DNA of 64,000 nt from Chromobacterium violaceum ATCC 12472. GTDB taxonomy: Bacteria; Pseudomonadota; Gammaproteobacteria; Burkholderiales; Chromobacteriaceae. The notes under the pieces are model-generated. The model was given only the letters and a program-made list of their open reading frames with translations. It was not told the origin of the DNA and did not search any database. The translations under genes were made by a program, and so were the position numbers. The DNA lies in contig NC_005085.1 of the NCBI RefSeq assembly GCF_000007705.1, positions 992,001 to 1,056,000 on the forward strand. The letters are read 5' to 3'. Shown piece after piece: positions 26,420 through 36,890 of this stretch; the first letter of the stretch is position 1, and each line of letters begins with the position of its first letter.

Positions 26420-27307
26420 ATGGATAGATTCTCCGAGATACGCGCCTTCGTTTGCGTGGCCGAGTTAGGCAGCTTCGTCGCGGCGGCGGAAAGGCTGGAG
26501 CTGTCGCGCGCGATGGTGACCAAGCTGGTGGCCGCGCTGGAGAACCGGCTGGGCGTGAGGCTGATGCACCGCACCACGCGCAAGCTGTCGCTGACCGAAG
26601 CCGGCGAAACGTATCTGGCCCAGGCGGGCAGCCTGCTGGGCGAGCTGGACGAGCTGGACGCGCTGCTGTCCCACGGCGCCAGCGAGCCGGTGGGCAGGCT
26701 GCGGGTATCGGCGCCGGTGTCGTTCGGCATGCGCTACCTGGGGCGCATCATCGGCGGCTTTCACCAGCGGCATCCGCAGATCGAGGTGGAGCTCAATCTG
26801 AACGACCGCCGCGTGGACCTGGTGGAAGAGGGGTTCGACCTGGCGCTCAGGGTATCCAACCTCAGCGACTCTTCGCTGGTGGCGCGCAAGCTCGCGCAAG
26901 TGGAGGATTTGCTGGCCGCGTCGCCGGACTATCTGGCGCGGCGCGGCACGCCGCAGGGGCCGGAGGAGCTGGCGGGCCACCAATGCCTGCTGTACGCGCT
27001 GACCGCCCAGCCCAATGTCTGGGACTACCAGGCGCCGGACGGGACCCAGGGCCGGGTGAAAGTGAAGGGCGGGCTCAAGGCCAACAACGGCGACGTGCTG
27101 ACCGACGCCGCCGTGCACGGCATGGGCATCGTGCTGCAGCCGCGCTTTCTGCTGGAGGAGGAGCTGGCCGACGGCCGGCTGGTGCCGGTGCTGCCCGGCT
27201 ACCATTGGCATTGCCTGGACCTGTCGGTGGTGTATCCGGTGCGACGCCACGTGCCGGGCAAGGTCAGGGTGTTCGTCGAATACTTGGCGGAGTTTTTTTT
27301 GATATGA
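26420..27307 (+). CDS. LysR-family transcriptional regulator
   Basis: A 295-residue regulator. Residues 1-60 form the winged helix (FVCVAELGSFVAAAERLELSRAMVTKLVAALENRLG) and residues 90-290 the periplasmic-binding-like co-inducer domain with SAPVSFGMRYLG. It belongs to the CrgA/AaeR-like group common in proteobacteria. It probably controls the divergent DoxX-family gene. The inducer is unknown. Confidence 0.92.
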   Translation: MDRFSEIRAFVCVAELGSFVAAAERLELSRAMVTKLVAALENRLGVRLMHRTTRKLSLTEAGETYLAQAGSLLGELDELDALLSHGASEPVGRLRVSAPVSFGMRYLGRIIGGFHQRHPQIEVELNLNDRRVDLVEEGFDLALRVSNLSDSSLVARKLAQVEDLLAASPDYLARRGTPQGPEELAGHQCLLYALTAQPNVWDYQAPDGTQGRVKVKGGLKANNGDVLTDAAVHGMGIVLQPRFLLEEELADGRLVPVLPGYHWHCLDLSVVYPVRRHVPGKVRVFVEYLAEFFLI

Positions 27308-27338
27308 TAATGGCTTGAAAATTTGCCGGGTGGATAAA

Positions 27339-27665
27339 ATGTTGTATCGCTTGTGGTCGGCCGTGGTCTTGGCTATCGGTTTGAGCGCGCCGGTTTCCGC
27401 TTCCGGTTTGAGGTGTGATCACCGGGCTTCTCCGGAATACCCGGAGAGTGCGAGGCAGAATGAGGTGGAAAGCGTAGCGAAGGTGATATTTCGGATGGAT
27501 GGAACGGGGCATTACGGAGGACAATTGCTAATCACTTTCGATCGCCCGCTTAGTGATGAGTACCGGGACGCGTTCCGGTCGTCTATCGTGGCTGCGTTGA
27601 GGCAGTATCAGTGCGCGCCCGATACGACCTTGCTTGAGACCTTCAGTTTCCAATTGAAGCCATGA
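27339..27665 (+). CDS. Small secreted protein, TonB C-terminal-like
   Basis: A 108-residue protein with a signal peptide (cleavage near residue 23, APVSASG). The mature part resembles a TonB C-terminal domain: YPESARQNEVESVAKVIFRM followed by a strand-helix pattern and RQYQC. It lacks the proline-rich spacer and membrane anchor of TonB, so it is a stand-alone periplasmic domain. Two cysteines could form a disulphide. The gene is AT-richer than its neighbours. The ATG at 27339 was chosen over an upstream TTG because it gives a proper signal sequence. Function unknown. Confidence 0.6.
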   Translation: MLYRLWSAVVLAIGLSAPVSASGLRCDHRASPEYPESARQNEVESVAKVIFRMDGTGHYGGQLLITFDRPLSDEYRDAFRSSIVAALRQYQCAPDTTLLETFSFQLKP

Positions 27666-27702
27666 GGGCTGATAGCGGTCGACGCCGCCGTCTTCAGTGC
27701 AT

Positions 27703-28785
27703 TCAGGGGTAGAACCAGTACAAGCTGTAGCCCATCGCATGCACCTTGCCGGCATCCAGCCGCATGGTGACTTTGACTTCGCTGTTGCCATTGAAGCGCC
27801 CCAGCTTGAGGTCGTCCGGCTTCAGGTATTCCTTGGGCGCGAACACCTTGCGGATCAGCACCTGGTCGTCGCTGTCCTTCAGCGTGACTTCCAGCATCGG
27901 ATAGGCCTGGGGGTATTGCGCGTGGTTCTTCAGCGTCGCCGACAGCTGGATCAGGTTGGGGTAGTCGGGCACGAAGGCGAGCTCCGACCATTCGGTGCGG
28001 ATGCGCGCGATGTCGGTCGGCCACGGCACCTCGCAGTCCAGCGCCCGGCACAGGCTCTCCAGCGTCGGCCGGGATTCCGGCACTTCCGCCGCGATGCGCG
28101 TGCGGTTGATGTAGACCAGCTGGGCGGCGAGGAACAGCACGCCGATCGCCGCCAGCGCGGCCAGCAGGCCGTTCAGCCAGGGGCCAGCCGGCTTGTGGGC
28201 GCGGGCCGCCTCTTCCTCCACCGCGTCGGCGTCGGTGAACAGCGGCTCGTCTTCCGGTTCCGCCCGCGAGGGGCGCACCTCCTCGGCATGCGTCGCTTCG
28301 GCGCGCCGGCGGCTGCCGAACACTTCGGGCTCGGGCGCCGGGGCCGGCTCCGGATCGTCGAAGGGGTTGCCTATCGGCGTGGAGATATGTCGGTTCTGCA
28401 TCGCCTCGGACAGGGCGCGCTGGAAGGCCTCGACGTCTTCCTGCGGCGCGGCCGGGGCTTCGGCGTGAATCGGCGCGGCGGGGCGCGCCTGCGGCGCGGC
28501 GGCCGGCTCCGGCAGGATATGGACCTCTGCCTGCTGGGCTTGCGGATCAAAGTCCGGCACTTCCAGCTCGAAGTCGTCCATCGGGTCGCGCTCGGCGGGC
28601 GCGTGAAACGCCGGCGGCGCGGCCGGGACCGGCTCGGGCGCCGGCCGGGTGACGACGAAATGATCCGGCGCCTTGAACACATGCGAACAGCGCCCGCAGC
28701 GCACCAGTCCATCGGCGGCTGCTAACTGGCTGTCATTGACCTTGAATCGGGTCTGGCAGTTGGGGCACTGTGTCGTGTATGTCAT
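27703..28785 (-). CDS. Zinc-ribbon and DUF3426 membrane protein
   Basis: A 360-residue protein. Residues 1-45 are an MJ0042-type zinc ribbon with CPNC and CGRC pairs. A long Pro/Ala/Glu-rich linker (about 50-200) leads to one membrane segment (about 205-225) and a C-terminal DUF3426 beta-rich domain. The family is widespread downstream of prmA in beta-proteobacteria; its role is not established. Its ATG overlaps the prmA stop by 4 bases (28782-28785), so it is the last gene of the aroQ-acc operon. Confidence 0.88.
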   Translation of the reverse strand: MTYTTQCPNCQTRFKVNDSQLAAADGLVRCGRCSHVFKAPDHFVVTRPAPEPVPAAPPAFHAPAERDPMDDFELEVPDFDPQAQQAEVHILPEPAAAPQARPAAPIHAEAPAAPQEDVEAFQRALSEAMQNRHISTPIGNPFDDPEPAPAPEPEVFGSRRRAEATHAEEVRPSRAEPEDEPLFTDADAVEEEAARAHKPAGPWLNGLLAALAAIGVLFLAAQLVYINRTRIAAEVPESRPTLESLCRALDCEVPWPTDIARIRTEWSELAFVPDYPNLIQLSATLKNHAQYPQAYPMLEVTLKDSDDQVLIRKVFAPKEYLKPDDLKLGRFNGNSEVKVTMRLDAGKVHAMGYSLYWFYP

Positions 28786-29678
28786 ACGGCGGCGCGTCGG
28801 GTTCCTGTCAGTCTAGTCCATCCTTCGTCGAACACCGGCGGGTCCATCTCGAACCATTGGCTGTAGATGGCGGACAGTTCGTCGGCCTGTTCGGCGAGGA
28901 TGCCGGAAAGCACGATTCTACCACCGGTTTTCACATGGCTTGCCAGCAGGTCGCCCAACATGCGCAGCGGATTGGCCAGGATGTTGGCCAGCACCACGTC
29001 GTACTGGGCGGCGGGATTGGCGTTGGGCAGGAAGAAATCCGCCTTCACGCCGTTCTGCTCGGCATTGTCCTGGCTGGCGCGCACCGCCTGCTGGTCGATG
29101 TCGATGCCGACGGCGGAGGCCGCGCCCAGCTTCAGCGCGGCGATGGCCAGGATGCCGGAGCCGCAGCCGTAGTCGAGCACGCTTTCATTGCCCTGCAGCT
29201 GCTTGTCCAGCCATTGCAGGCACAGGCGGGTAGTCGGATGGCTGCCGGTGCCGAAGGCGAGGCCCGGGTCCAGCTGCAGGTTGACCGCGTTGGGAGCCGG
29301 CGCCTCGTGCCAGGTGGGGGTGATCCACAGCCGGTCGGAGATGCGGATCGGCTCGAACTGGGATTGCGTCAGCCGCACCCAGTCCTGCTCTTCGACGCGC
29401 TCGACGCTGTAGGCCGGCATGGCCAGCTGGCAGGCGTTGGCCGCGGCGGCGATCAAGAGCGCCACGTCGGCGCTCTCGTCGAACAGCGTGATGATGCGGC
29501 TCTGGCTCCACAGCTGGTCCACCGGCTCGCCGGGCTCGCCGAAGATGGGCTGTTCCTTGTCGGTGCCGGCCCAGGCGTCCTCGATCGCGGTGGACAGGGC
29601 GCCGGCGTCCATCAGCGCGTCGGCCAGACGCTCGGCGACAGCGGAGTCGGAGTCAATGGTGGCTTGCAACCATGCCAT
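28782..29678 (-). CDS. prmA: Ribosomal protein L11 methyltransferase
   Basis: SAM-dependent enzyme that trimethylates ribosomal protein L11. The 298-residue protein has the N-terminal L11-recognition domain and the methyltransferase motifs LDPGLAFGTGSHPTTRLCLQ, VLDYGCGSGILAIAALKLGA and NILANPL. Its start codon overlaps the accC stop (TGATG at 29676-29680), showing tight coupling. Gene order accB-accC-prmA is conserved in many beta-proteobacteria. Confidence 0.96.
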   Translation of the reverse strand: MAWLQATIDSDSAVAERLADALMDAGALSTAIEDAWAGTDKEQPIFGEPGEPVDQLWSQSRIITLFDESADVALLIAAAANACQLAMPAYSVERVEEQDWVRLTQSQFEPIRISDRLWITPTWHEAPAPNAVNLQLDPGLAFGTGSHPTTRLCLQWLDKQLQGNESVLDYGCGSGILAIAALKLGAASAVGIDIDQQAVRASQDNAEQNGVKADFFLPNANPAAQYDVVLANILANPLRMLGDLLASHVKTGGRIVLSGILAEQADELSAIYSQWFEMDPPVFDEGWTRLTGTRRAAV

Positions 29679-31033
29679 CAGGCTTCCCCTTTCTTCTGCT
29701 GCAGCCGGTGCTCCAGGTAATGGATGCTGGTGCCGCCGCGCTGGAAGGCCGCATCCAGGAACAGCTCCTGGTGCAGCGGGATGTTGGTCTTGATGCCGGA
29801 GATCGCCATCTCCGACAGCGCCACGCGCATCCGCGCCATCGCCTGGTCGCGGGTGTCGCCGTAGGCGATCAGCTTGCCCACCATCGAATCGTAGTGCGAG
29901 GGCACGGTGTAGCCCTGGTAGATGTGCGAATCGATGCGGATGCCGGGGCCGCCGGCCGGGTGGTAGCTCTCGATCTTGCCCGGGGACGGCACGAAGGTGA
30001 ACGGGTCCTCGGCATTGATGCGGCATTCCATCGCGTGGCCGGCGAGCACGATGTCCTTTTGCTTATAGCGCAGTTTCTCGCCCGCAGCGATGCGGATCTG
30101 CTCCTGCACGATGTCCACGCCGGTGATCATTTCGGTCACCGGGTGCTCCACCTGCACGCGGGTGTTCATTTCGATGAAGTAGAACTCGCCGTTCTCGTAC
30201 AGGAATTCGAAGGTGCCGGCGCCGCGGTAGCCGATGCGGCGGCAGGCTTCGGCGCAGGCTTCGCCGATCTTCTGGCGTTGCTTGTCGGTGATGCCGGGCG
30301 CCGGCGCCTCCTCGATGATCTTCTGGTGGCGGCGCTGCATCGAGCAGTCGCGCTCGCCCAGGTAGATGGCGTTGCCGTATTCGTCGGCCAGGATCTGGAT
30401 TTCGATGTGGCGCGGCAACTCCAGGAATTTTTCCATGTACACGGTGGGATTGCCGAACGCGGCGCCGGCTTCGGTGCGGGTCATCTGCACCGAGTTGATC
30501 AGCGCGCCCTCGGTGTGGACCACGCGCATGCCGCGGCCGCCGCCGCCGCCAGCCGCCTTGATGATGACCGGGAAGCCGATCTTCTTGGCGATCTTGACGA
30601 TTTCGGCCGGGTCGTCCGGCAGCGCGCCGTCGGAGCCAGGCACGCAGGGCACGCCGGCCTCGATCATCGCGTGCTTGGCCGACACCTTGTCGCCCATCAT
30701 GCGGATGGTGTCGGGGCGCGGGCCGATGAACACGAAGCCGGACTGCTCGACGCGCTCGGCGAAGTCGGCGTTTTCCGACAGGAAGCCGTAGCCGGGGTGG
30801 ATGGCCTGGGCGTCGGTGACCTCGGCGGCGGCGATCAGCGCCGGCACGTTGAGGTAGCTCTTGGCCGACGGCGCGGGGCCGATGCAGACCGATTCGTCGG
30901 CCAGCTTCACGTATTTGGCTTCGCGGTCGGCTTCGGAGTGCACGACCACGGTCTTGATGCCCATTTCACGGCAGGCGCGTTGAATGCGCAGCGCGATTTC
31001 ACCACGGTTGGCGATCAGAATTTTTTCGAACAT
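29678..31033 (-). CDS. accC: Acetyl-CoA carboxylase, biotin carboxylase subunit
   Basis: ATP-dependent carboxylation of biotin on AccB, the first half-reaction of fatty acid synthesis. The 451 residues show [17 protein letters not shown], the glycine-rich ATP loop [10 protein letters not shown] near 160-170, the metal-binding [14 protein letters not shown] near 285-300 and a normal C-terminal domain. It lies 123 bases after accB; the gap contains small hairpins (GCCCTTG/CAAGGGC) but no terminator. Confidence 0.97.
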   Translation of the reverse strand: MFEKILIANRGEIALRIQRACREMGIKTVVVHSEADREAKYVKLADESVCIGPAPSAKSYLNVPALIAAAEVTDAQAIHPGYGFLSENADFAERVEQSGFVFIGPRPDTIRMMGDKVSAKHAMIEAGVPCVPGSDGALPDDPAEIVKIAKKIGFPVIIKAAGGGGGRGMRVVHTEGALINSVQMTRTEAGAAFGNPTVYMEKFLELPRHIEIQILADEYGNAIYLGERDCSMQRRHQKIIEEAPAPGITDKQRQKIGEACAEACRRIGYRGAGTFEFLYENGEFYFIEMNTRVQVEHPVTEMITGVDIVQEQIRIAAGEKLRYKQKDIVLAGHAMECRINAEDPFTFVPSPGKIESYHPAGGPGIRIDSHIYQGYTVPSHYDSMVGKLIAYGDTRDQAMARMRVALSEMAISGIKTNIPLHQELFLDAAFQRGGTSIHYLEHRLQQKKGEA

Positions 31034-31156
31034 GGAATCTCTCCGCGGGCTGGTCCGGTCAGGGCGCCTGGCCGGGCCGGGGCCCTTGCTGTCACGTCAA
31101 ACGACAAGGGCACAGACCTTGGCCGTGCCCTGAATCTCGCGATGTCGTCCGAGCGC

Positions 31157-31612
31157 TTACTCGATGACGAACAGCGGTTCGCCGTATTCCACCGGCTGGC
31201 CGTCTTCCACCAGGATGGCCTTGACCACGCCGGAACGGTCGGCTTCGATCTCGTTCATCAGCTTCATCGCTTCGATGATGCACAGCGTGTCGCCGGCGTT
31301 GACGCTCTGGCCCACTTCGATGAAGGACTTGGCGCCCGGGCTCGGCGAGCGGTAGAAGGTGCCGACCATCGGCGACTTCATCGCGTTCTGGGTGTCGGCG
31401 GCGGGCGCGGCAGCCGGGGCGGCCGCAGCCGGGGCGGCGGCGGGCGCGGCAGCCGGGGCGGCGTACATCTGGGCCACCGGTTGCGCGAACGCTTGCGGGG
31501 TGGAGGATACGCGGGTGATGCGGACTTTTTCCTCGCCCTCGGTCACTTCCAGTTCGGCGATGCCGGACTCTTCGACCAGGTCGATCAGTTTTTTCAGTTT
31601 ACGCAGGTCCAT
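31157..31612 (-). CDS. accB: Acetyl-CoA carboxylase, biotin carboxyl carrier protein
   Basis: The 151-residue carrier holds the biotin that shuttles CO2 between AccC and AccAD. It has the N-terminal dimerising region [16 protein letters not shown], an Ala/Pro hinge rich in APAAAP repeats (about 60-75), and the biotinyl domain with Lys in [12 protein letters not shown]. It follows aroQ after 35 bases and starts the acc part of the operon. Confidence 0.97.
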   Translation of the reverse strand: MDLRKLKKLIDLVEESGIAELEVTEGEEKVRITRVSSTPQAFAQPVAQMYAAPAAAPAAAPAAAAPAAAPAADTQNAMKSPMVGTFYRSPSPGAKSFIEVGQSVNAGDTLCIIEAMKLMNEIEADRSGVVKAILVEDGQPVEYGEPLFVIE

Positions 31613-31647
31613 TGTCGATCCTTCGATTGGATGTTCTGTAACGATGG

Positions 31648-32118
31648 TCAGGCTTGCGCGGACAGGTGTCGCATCGCGTGCGCAAGCGCCAGTTCGTAGC
31701 CATGGGCGCCCAGACCGCAGATTACGCCGAGCGCCAGATCGGAAAAGTACGAGTGCTGGCGGAACGGTTCGCGGGCGTGGACGTTGGATAGATGTACTTC
31801 AATGAACGGAACCTTCACCGCGGCCAGCGCGTCGCGCAGCGCGACGCTGGTGTGGGTGAACGCCGCCGGATTGATCAGGATGAAGGCGGTGCCGTCATCC
31901 AGGCATTGGTGTATGCGTTCTATCAGTATGTGTTCGGCGTTGCTCTGCAGCGCGGACAGGGAAAAGCCCGCCGCCTTGGCTTGCTGAGTCAGCCGCCGGT
32001 TGATGTCGTCAAGGGTGTCCCGGCCGTAGTGTTGTGGTTCCCGCACCCCGAGAAGATTGAGGTTGGGGCCGTGCAGCACGAGGATGGATTGGCTCAAGGC
32101 CAGGCTCCTGTTTTTCAT
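31648..32118 (-). CDS. aroQ: 3-dehydroquinate dehydratase, type II
   Basis: Shikimate pathway enzyme converting 3-dehydroquinate to 3-dehydroshikimate. The 156-residue protein has the type II marks [35 protein letters not shown] and [17 protein letters not shown] (catalytic Tyr near 37, His in HLSN). The ATG at 32118 was chosen; upstream in-frame residues do not match the family. First gene of aroQ-accB-accC-prmA-DUF3426. Confidence 0.95.
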   Translation of the reverse strand: MKNRSLALSQSILVLHGPNLNLLGVREPQHYGRDTLDDINRRLTQQAKAAGFSLSALQSNAEHILIERIHQCLDDGTAFILINPAAFTHTSVALRDALAAVKVPFIEVHLSNVHAREPFRQHSYFSDLALGVICGLGAHGYELALAHAMRHLSAQA

Positions 32119-32356
32119 CTTGGCCGCGAGTTTGCCGCAATTCGCCGCAAGATGTCCAGCATTTGCGGAATTTAAAACGGTCGTTTGCTGCGCCGCGGCG
32201 CGCATCGCTGCGCCTGTTTTAGAGTGAAGGCCCTAGATTTTTCTGCATTTTTCCACGCGCGGAGCTTGTGATGATGCCATGTGGATATTGTGGCGAAAAG
32301 TCGGTGACGGCAAGGGCTGTCGATGCGCGGCACTGTGCCGGGAGTGTGGGCGCGGG

Positions 32357-32362
32357 TATAAT
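32357..32362 (+). promoter_or_regulatory. -10 box for the queA operon
   Basis: A perfect TATAAT lies 28 bases before the queA ATG and predicts a short leader of about 20 bases. No consensus -35 was found at 16-18 bases. Confidence 0.5.
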
Positions 32363-32390
32363 TCGCCGATTCCGAACGATAGTTTCCGCA

Positions 32391-33413
32391 ATGCAGCTTT
32401 CCGATTTCGACTACCACCTGCCCGAGGCGCTGATCGCCCAGCACCCGCCGGCCGAGCGCGGCGCCAGCCGCTTGTTGCACGTAGACGGCATGACGCTGTC
32501 CGATCTGAGTTTCGCCGATTTGCCGTCCCGGCTGCAAGCCGGCGACCTGTTGGTGTTCAACGACACCCGCGTCATCCGCGCCCGCCTGTTTGGCGAGAAA
32601 GCCAGCGGCGGCAAGGTGGAAGCCTTGATCGAGCGCGTGCTGGACGATCACACGGCGCTGGCGCATGTCCGCGCGTCCAAGTCGCCCAAACCGGGCAGCC
32701 GGCTGATTTTCGCCGGCCGCTGGGAAGCGGAGATGGTGGAGCGCCACGATTCGATGTTCAAGCTGCGCTTCCTGGCCGAAGAGAATGTCTACGATATTCT
32801 GGAGGCGTCTGGCAAGCTGCCGCTGCCGCCTTATATCGAACGCAGCGCCGAGCACGACGACGACGAGCGCTACCAGACCGTCTACGCCCGCGAGCAGGGC
32901 GCGGTGGCGGCGCCGACCGCCGGCCTGCACTTTACCGATGCGATGCTGGCGACGCTGCAGGCGCAGGGCATCGCCACCGCCTTCGTCACGCTGCATGTCG
33001 GCGCCGGCACCTTCCAGCCGGTGAAGGTGGACAATGTGGCCGAGCACAAGATGCACAGCGAGATCTACGACATCCCGCAGGCGACGGTGGACGCCATCGC
33101 CGCCGCCCGCGCCCGCGGCGGCCGGGTGGTGGCCGTCGGCACCACCAGCGTGCGCGCGCTGGAATCGGCCGCGCGGCATGGCGAACTGAAAGCGGGACGC
33201 GGCGAGACCGACATCTTCATCACGCCAGGCTACCGCTTCCGCGTGGTGGACCGCCTGCTGACCAATTTCCACCTGCCGAAATCGACGCTGCTGATGCTGG
33301 TGTCGGCCTTCGCCGGCTACGACGAGATTTTCCAGGCTTACCGCCACGCGGTGGAGAAGGAATACCGTTTCTTCAGCTATGGCGACGCGATGTTGTTGGA
33401 AAAGAAGGTCTGA
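32391..33413 (+). CDS. queA: tRNA S-adenosylmethionine ribosyltransferase-isomerase
   Basis: Transfers the ribosyl part of SAM to 7-aminomethyl-7-deazaguanine in tRNA to make epoxyqueuosine. The 340-residue protein has [15 protein letters not shown] at the start, [25 protein letters not shown] and [19 protein letters not shown]. An upstream in-frame start at 32268 was rejected because the added residues do not match the family. It starts a plus-strand unit that continues with the DUF971 and ubi genes 26 bases later. Confidence 0.96.
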   Translation: MQLSDFDYHLPEALIAQHPPAERGASRLLHVDGMTLSDLSFADLPSRLQAGDLLVFNDTRVIRARLFGEKASGGKVEALIERVLDDHTALAHVRASKSPKPGSRLIFAGRWEAEMVERHDSMFKLRFLAEENVYDILEASGKLPLPPYIERSAEHDDDERYQTVYAREQGAVAAPTAGLHFTDAMLATLQAQGIATAFVTLHVGAGTFQPVKVDNVAEHKMHSEIYDIPQATVDAIAAARARGGRVVAVGTTSVRALESAARHGELKAGRGETDIFITPGYRFRVVDRLLTNFHLPKSTLLMLVSAFAGYDEIFQAYRHAVEKEYRFFSYGDAMLLEKKV

Positions 33414-33438
33414 AACTGAATCAACAGGGATGATGCCC

Positions 33439-33810
33439 ATGTCAGGACTTGCCCCCGACGCCGCCCAGCCGGTGGAAATCCAGCTGCACCAGGTGTCCAA
33501 GATATTGGAGATCGCCTTCGACGACGGCGCCCGTTTCGAGCTGCCGTGCGAATACCTGCGCGTCTACTCGCCGTCGGCCGAAGTGCGCGGCCACGGCGTG
33601 GGCCAGGAAACGCTGCAGACCGGCAAGATGCATGTCGGCATCACGGCGCTGGAGCCGGTCGGCCATTACGCGCTGAAGATCACCTTCGACGACGGCCACG
33701 ACAGCGGCCTCTACAGCTGGACCTATCTATACGAGCTGGGCGCCAAGCGCGGCCAGTATTGGCAGCAATACCTGGACAAGCTCGCCGCCGCCGGCGCGAG
33801 CAGGGAGTGA
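33439..33810 (+). CDS. DUF971 family protein
   Basis: A 123-residue protein of the DUF971 (gamma-butyrobetaine hydroxylase N-terminal-like) family: [19 protein letters not shown], then [20 protein letters not shown] and YLYELG. The DDGH.SG..SW segment resembles the zinc-binding part of that fold. It sits just before ubiE with 2 bases between stop and ATG, an arrangement common in beta-proteobacteria. The link to ubiquinone synthesis is by context only. Three ATG codons cluster at the start; the one at 33439 has the best spacing to AGGG. Confidence 0.85.
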   Translation: MSGLAPDAAQPVEIQLHQVSKILEIAFDDGARFELPCEYLRVYSPSAEVRGHGVGQETLQTGKMHVGITALEPVGHYALKITFDDGHDSGLYSWTYLYELGAKRGQYWQQYLDKLAAAGASRE

Positions 33811-33812
33811 AC

Positions 33813-34547
33813 ATGGATAAGACCACGCATTTCGGTTACAAGACCGTGGCGGAAAGCGAGAAGGCCGGCAAGGTGGCCGAAGTCTTCCACTCGGTGGCCA
33901 GTAAGTACGACGTGATGAACGACCTGATGTCCGGCGGCCTGCACCGGGTGTGGAAGCATTTCACGCTGACCACCTCCGGCGTGCGCGCCGGCGACAAGGT
34001 GCTGGACATCGCCGGCGGCACCGGCGACCTGTCGCGCGGTTGGGCCAAGCGCGTGGGCAAGACCGGCGAGGTATGGCTGACCGACATCAACAGCTCGATG
34101 CTGACCGTGGGCCGCGACCGCCTGCTGGACGAAGGCGTGATCCTGCCGGTGTCGCTGGCCGACGCGGAGAAGCTGCCGTTCCCGGACAACTATTTCGACG
34201 CGGTGTCGGTGGCCTTCGGCCTGCGCAACATGACGCACAAGGACGCGGCGCTGAAGGAGATGTGCCGCGTGCTGAAGCCGGGCGGCAAGCTGTTCGTGCT
34301 GGAGTTCTCCAAGGTGTGGAAGCCGCTGTCGCCGTTCTACGACTTCTATTCCTTCAAGGCGCTGCCCATCATGGGCAAGCTGGTGGCGAACGACGCCGAC
34401 AGCTACCAGTACCTGGCCGAATCCATCCGCATGCACCCAGATCAGGAGACGCTGAAGCAGATGATGCTGGACGCGGGCTTCGGCAAGGTGGACTACCATA
34501 ATCTGACCGGCGGCGTTGTTGCGCTGCACAAGGGCGTCAAGTTCTGA
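33813..34547 (+). CDS. ubiE: Ubiquinone/menaquinone C-methyltransferase
   Basis: SAM-dependent C-methylation of the benzoquinol or naphthoquinol ring in quinone synthesis. The 244-residue protein starts with [21 protein letters not shown] and has [17 protein letters not shown], the SAM motif [12 protein letters not shown] and the [14 protein letters not shown] signature. It is followed 17 bases later by ubiJ and then ubiB, the standard proteobacterial cluster. Confidence 0.97.
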   Translation: MDKTTHFGYKTVAESEKAGKVAEVFHSVASKYDVMNDLMSGGLHRVWKHFTLTTSGVRAGDKVLDIAGGTGDLSRGWAKRVGKTGEVWLTDINSSMLTVGRDRLLDEGVILPVSLADAEKLPFPDNYFDAVSVAFGLRNMTHKDAALKEMCRVLKPGGKLFVLEFSKVWKPLSPFYDFYSFKALPIMGKLVANDADSYQYLAESIRMHPDQETLKQMMLDAGFGKVDYHNLTGGVVALHKGVKF

Positions 34548-34564
34548 TCACGCGGGAGCGCGCC

Positions 34565-35152
34565 ATGGCCATCCAGATCGCAGCCTTCAACCACCTGCTG
34601 AACCAGCATCCGGCGCGGCGCGCCGAGCTGGCCGCCCATGCCGGCCGCCGGGTGGCGATCGCGCTGCCGCCCTTGCACGTGGCCGGCGTGATCACGGAAG
34701 AGGGCTGGCTGGCCGCCTGCGACGGCGAGCCGGAGGCCAGGCTCAAGCTGCGCCACGGCGCGGTGCTGTCGCATCTGACCGGCCAGGCGCCGCAACTGTC
34801 GGACATCGCGCTGGAGGGCGACGCCGAGCTGGCGTCCGCGGTGGGCCGCATCGTCGGCCAGCTGCACTGGCACGCCAGCGAGGATTTGTCGCGGGTGTTC
34901 GGCGACGTGGCCGCGCAGCGGATGGAAAACCTGGCGCGCGGCCTGTTCGGCTTCAAGGGCCAGCTGGCTTTCCGCTTGGCCGATGGCTGGATCGAGCACC
35001 TGCGCGAAGAGGCGCCGTTGCTGGCCAGCCGCCATCTGGTTCAACGCTTCGTCGCCGAAGTGGATCATCTGCGCGACGACGCCGGCCGCTTGGACAAGCG
35101 GCTGGAGCGGCTGGAAGCCGCGTTCAACCCTAAACAGAATTCCCAGACCTGA
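34565..35152 (+). CDS. ubiJ: Ubiquinone biosynthesis accessory factor UbiJ
   Basis: A 195-residue SCP2-type lipid-binding protein that organises the soluble Ubi complex. It has the N-terminal SCP2 domain (about 10-115) with [21 protein letters not shown] and a C-terminal coiled segment (about 160-190, [19 protein letters not shown]), as in E. coli UbiJ. Placement between ubiE and ubiB supports the name. GGGAG precedes the ATG. Confidence 0.88.
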   Translation: MAIQIAAFNHLLNQHPARRAELAAHAGRRVAIALPPLHVAGVITEEGWLAACDGEPEARLKLRHGAVLSHLTGQAPQLSDIALEGDAELASAVGRIVGQLHWHASEDLSRVFGDVAAQRMENLARGLFGFKGQLAFRLADGWIEHLREEAPLLASRHLVQRFVAEVDHLRDDAGRLDKRLERLEAAFNPKQNSQT

Positions 35153-35159
35153 CGGACTT

Positions 35160-36686
35160 ATGTCGATATCGCGTTCGCTGAAGATTGTTGCCACCCTGTA
35201 CCGTTACGGTCTGGACGATTTCCTCGAGGGGCATTCCAGGCTCGCCTTTCTGCACAAGCTGTTCGGCCTGTGCCCGGTCCGCCGCGACACCTCGGCGCCG
35301 CTGCCGCAGCGGGTGAGGCTGGCGCTGGAGAGCCTGGGGCCGATCTTCGTCAAGTTCGGCCAGGTGCTGTCCACCCGGCGCGACTTGCTGCCGCCGGAAT
35401 ACGCCGACGAGCTGGCCTTGCTGCAGGACCGGGTGCCGCCGTTTGACGGCGACATCGCCCGCCAGGTGGTGGAGCGCAGCCTGGGCCGCAAGGTGGAAGA
35501 GCTGTTCGTCGATTTCGACCTCAAGCCGGTGGCCAGCGCCTCGGTCGCCCAGGTGCACAAGGCCTGGCTGCGCCAGCCGGACGGCGGCCGCGGCCGCGAG
35601 GTGGCGGTGAAGGTGCTGCGGCCCGGCATCCTGCCGGTGATCGAGCAGGATCTGTCCCTGATGCGCACCCTGGCCGGCTGGGTGGAGAAGCTGTTCGCCG
35701 ACGGCAAGCGGCTGAAGCCGCGCGAGGTGGTGGCCGAGTTCGACAAATACCTGCACGACGAACTGGACATGATGCACGAGGCGGCCAACGCCTCGCAGCT
35801 GCGCCGCAACTTCAAGGGCAGCGACATGCTGATCGTGCCCGAGGTGTTCTACGACTACTCCAGCCGCGAGGTGCTGACGTTGGAGTGGATGCACGGCATC
35901 CCGGTCGGGCAGATCGAGCGGTTGCGCGAGGCGGGCGTCGATCTGCAGAAGCTCAGCCGCTTCGGCGTGGAGATCTTCTTCACCCAGGTGTTCCGCCACG
36001 GCTTCTTCCACGCCGACATGCACCCGGGCAATATCTTCGTCGCCGCCGACGGCCGCTACATCGCGCTGGACTTCGGCATCGTCGGCAGCCTGACCGACAC
36101 CGACAAGCACTACCTGGCGGTCAACTTCCTGGCCTTCTTCAACCGCGACTACCACCGCGTGGCCACCGCCCACATTGAATCCGGCTGGGTGCCCAGGGAT
36201 ACCCGCGCCGAGGAGCTGGAGGCCGCGGTGCGCACCGTGTGCGAGCCCATCTTCGAGAAGCCGCTGAGCGAGATCTCCTTCGGCATGGTGCTGCTGCGGC
36301 TGTTCGAGACCAGCCGCCGCTTCAATGTGGAAATCCAGCCGCAGCTGGTGCTGCTGCAGAAGACGCTGCTCAATATCGAGGGCCTGGGCCGGCAGCTGGA
36401 CCCGGAGCTGGACTTGTGGGACACCGCCAAGCCCTTCCTCACCAAATGGATGAACGAGCAGATAGGCTGGCGCGGCCTGCTGCGCACGCTGAAGCACGAG
36501 GCGCCGCAATGGGCGACCACGCTGCCGACCCTGCCGCGCAAGCTGAACGAGGCGCTGGGCTCGGCCAAGACCGACCTGCTGGTGGAAGGCTACATCCAGC
36601 TGATGCGGGAGCAGAAGCGGCAGAATTTCCTGCTGCTGCTGATCGCCATCCTGCTGGCGGCGCTGCTGGCCAAGTCGCTGCTCTGA
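35160..36686 (+). CDS. ubiB: UbiB atypical kinase-like ATPase for ubiquinone synthesis
   Basis: A 508-residue membrane-attached member of the ABC1/ADCK family needed for ubiquinone synthesis. It has the family KxGQ motif ([11 protein letters not shown] near residue 63), [10 protein letters not shown] and ALDFGIVG in the kinase-like fold, and two short hydrophobic helices at the end ([18 protein letters not shown]). The ATG is 5 bases after the ubiJ stop. A terminator follows. Confidence 0.96.
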   Translation: MSISRSLKIVATLYRYGLDDFLEGHSRLAFLHKLFGLCPVRRDTSAPLPQRVRLALESLGPIFVKFGQVLSTRRDLLPPEYADELALLQDRVPPFDGDIARQVVERSLGRKVEELFVDFDLKPVASASVAQVHKAWLRQPDGGRGREVAVKVLRPGILPVIEQDLSLMRTLAGWVEKLFADGKRLKPREVVAEFDKYLHDELDMMHEAANASQLRRNFKGSDMLIVPEVFYDYSSREVLTLEWMHGIPVGQIERLREAGVDLQKLSRFGVEIFFTQVFRHGFFHADMHPGNIFVAADGRYIALDFGIVGSLTDTDKHYLAVNFLAFFNRDYHRVATAHIESGWVPRDTRAEELEAAVRTVCEPIFEKPLSEISFGMVLLRLFETSRRFNVEIQPQLVLLQKTLLNIEGLGRQLDPELDLWDTAKPFLTKWMNEQIGWRGLLRTLKHEAPQWATTLPTLPRKLNEALGSAKTDLLVEGYIQLMREQKRQNFLLLLIAILLAALLAKSLL

Positions 36687-36706
36687 TCCATGCCTCGCCA
36701 TTGCCG

Positions 36707-36732
36707 AGCCGCCCCCGACGGGCGGCTTTTTT
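36707..36732 (+). terminator. Terminator after ubiB
   Basis: AGCCGCC (36707-36713) pairs with GGCGGCT (36721-36727) and is followed by six T. Confidence 0.88.
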
Positions 36733-36890
36733 CATGCCTGCCGCTAGTCGGCAAGGCGCGGAAAAGGGCTGCGCAATCAGGCGATTGGCATGCTTGCGCC
36801 ATGGCATGGTGCTAATTATCGGCAGCGCCATCAATCCGCAGCCAAAATGCGGTAACCTTGGCGAAAAATACCACTAATAAGGAGCAGCTT

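Noticed and set aside
31034-31156. Hairpins between accB and accC as a terminator
   Set aside because: No U tract follows them on the minus strand, and accB and accC are expected to be co-transcribed.
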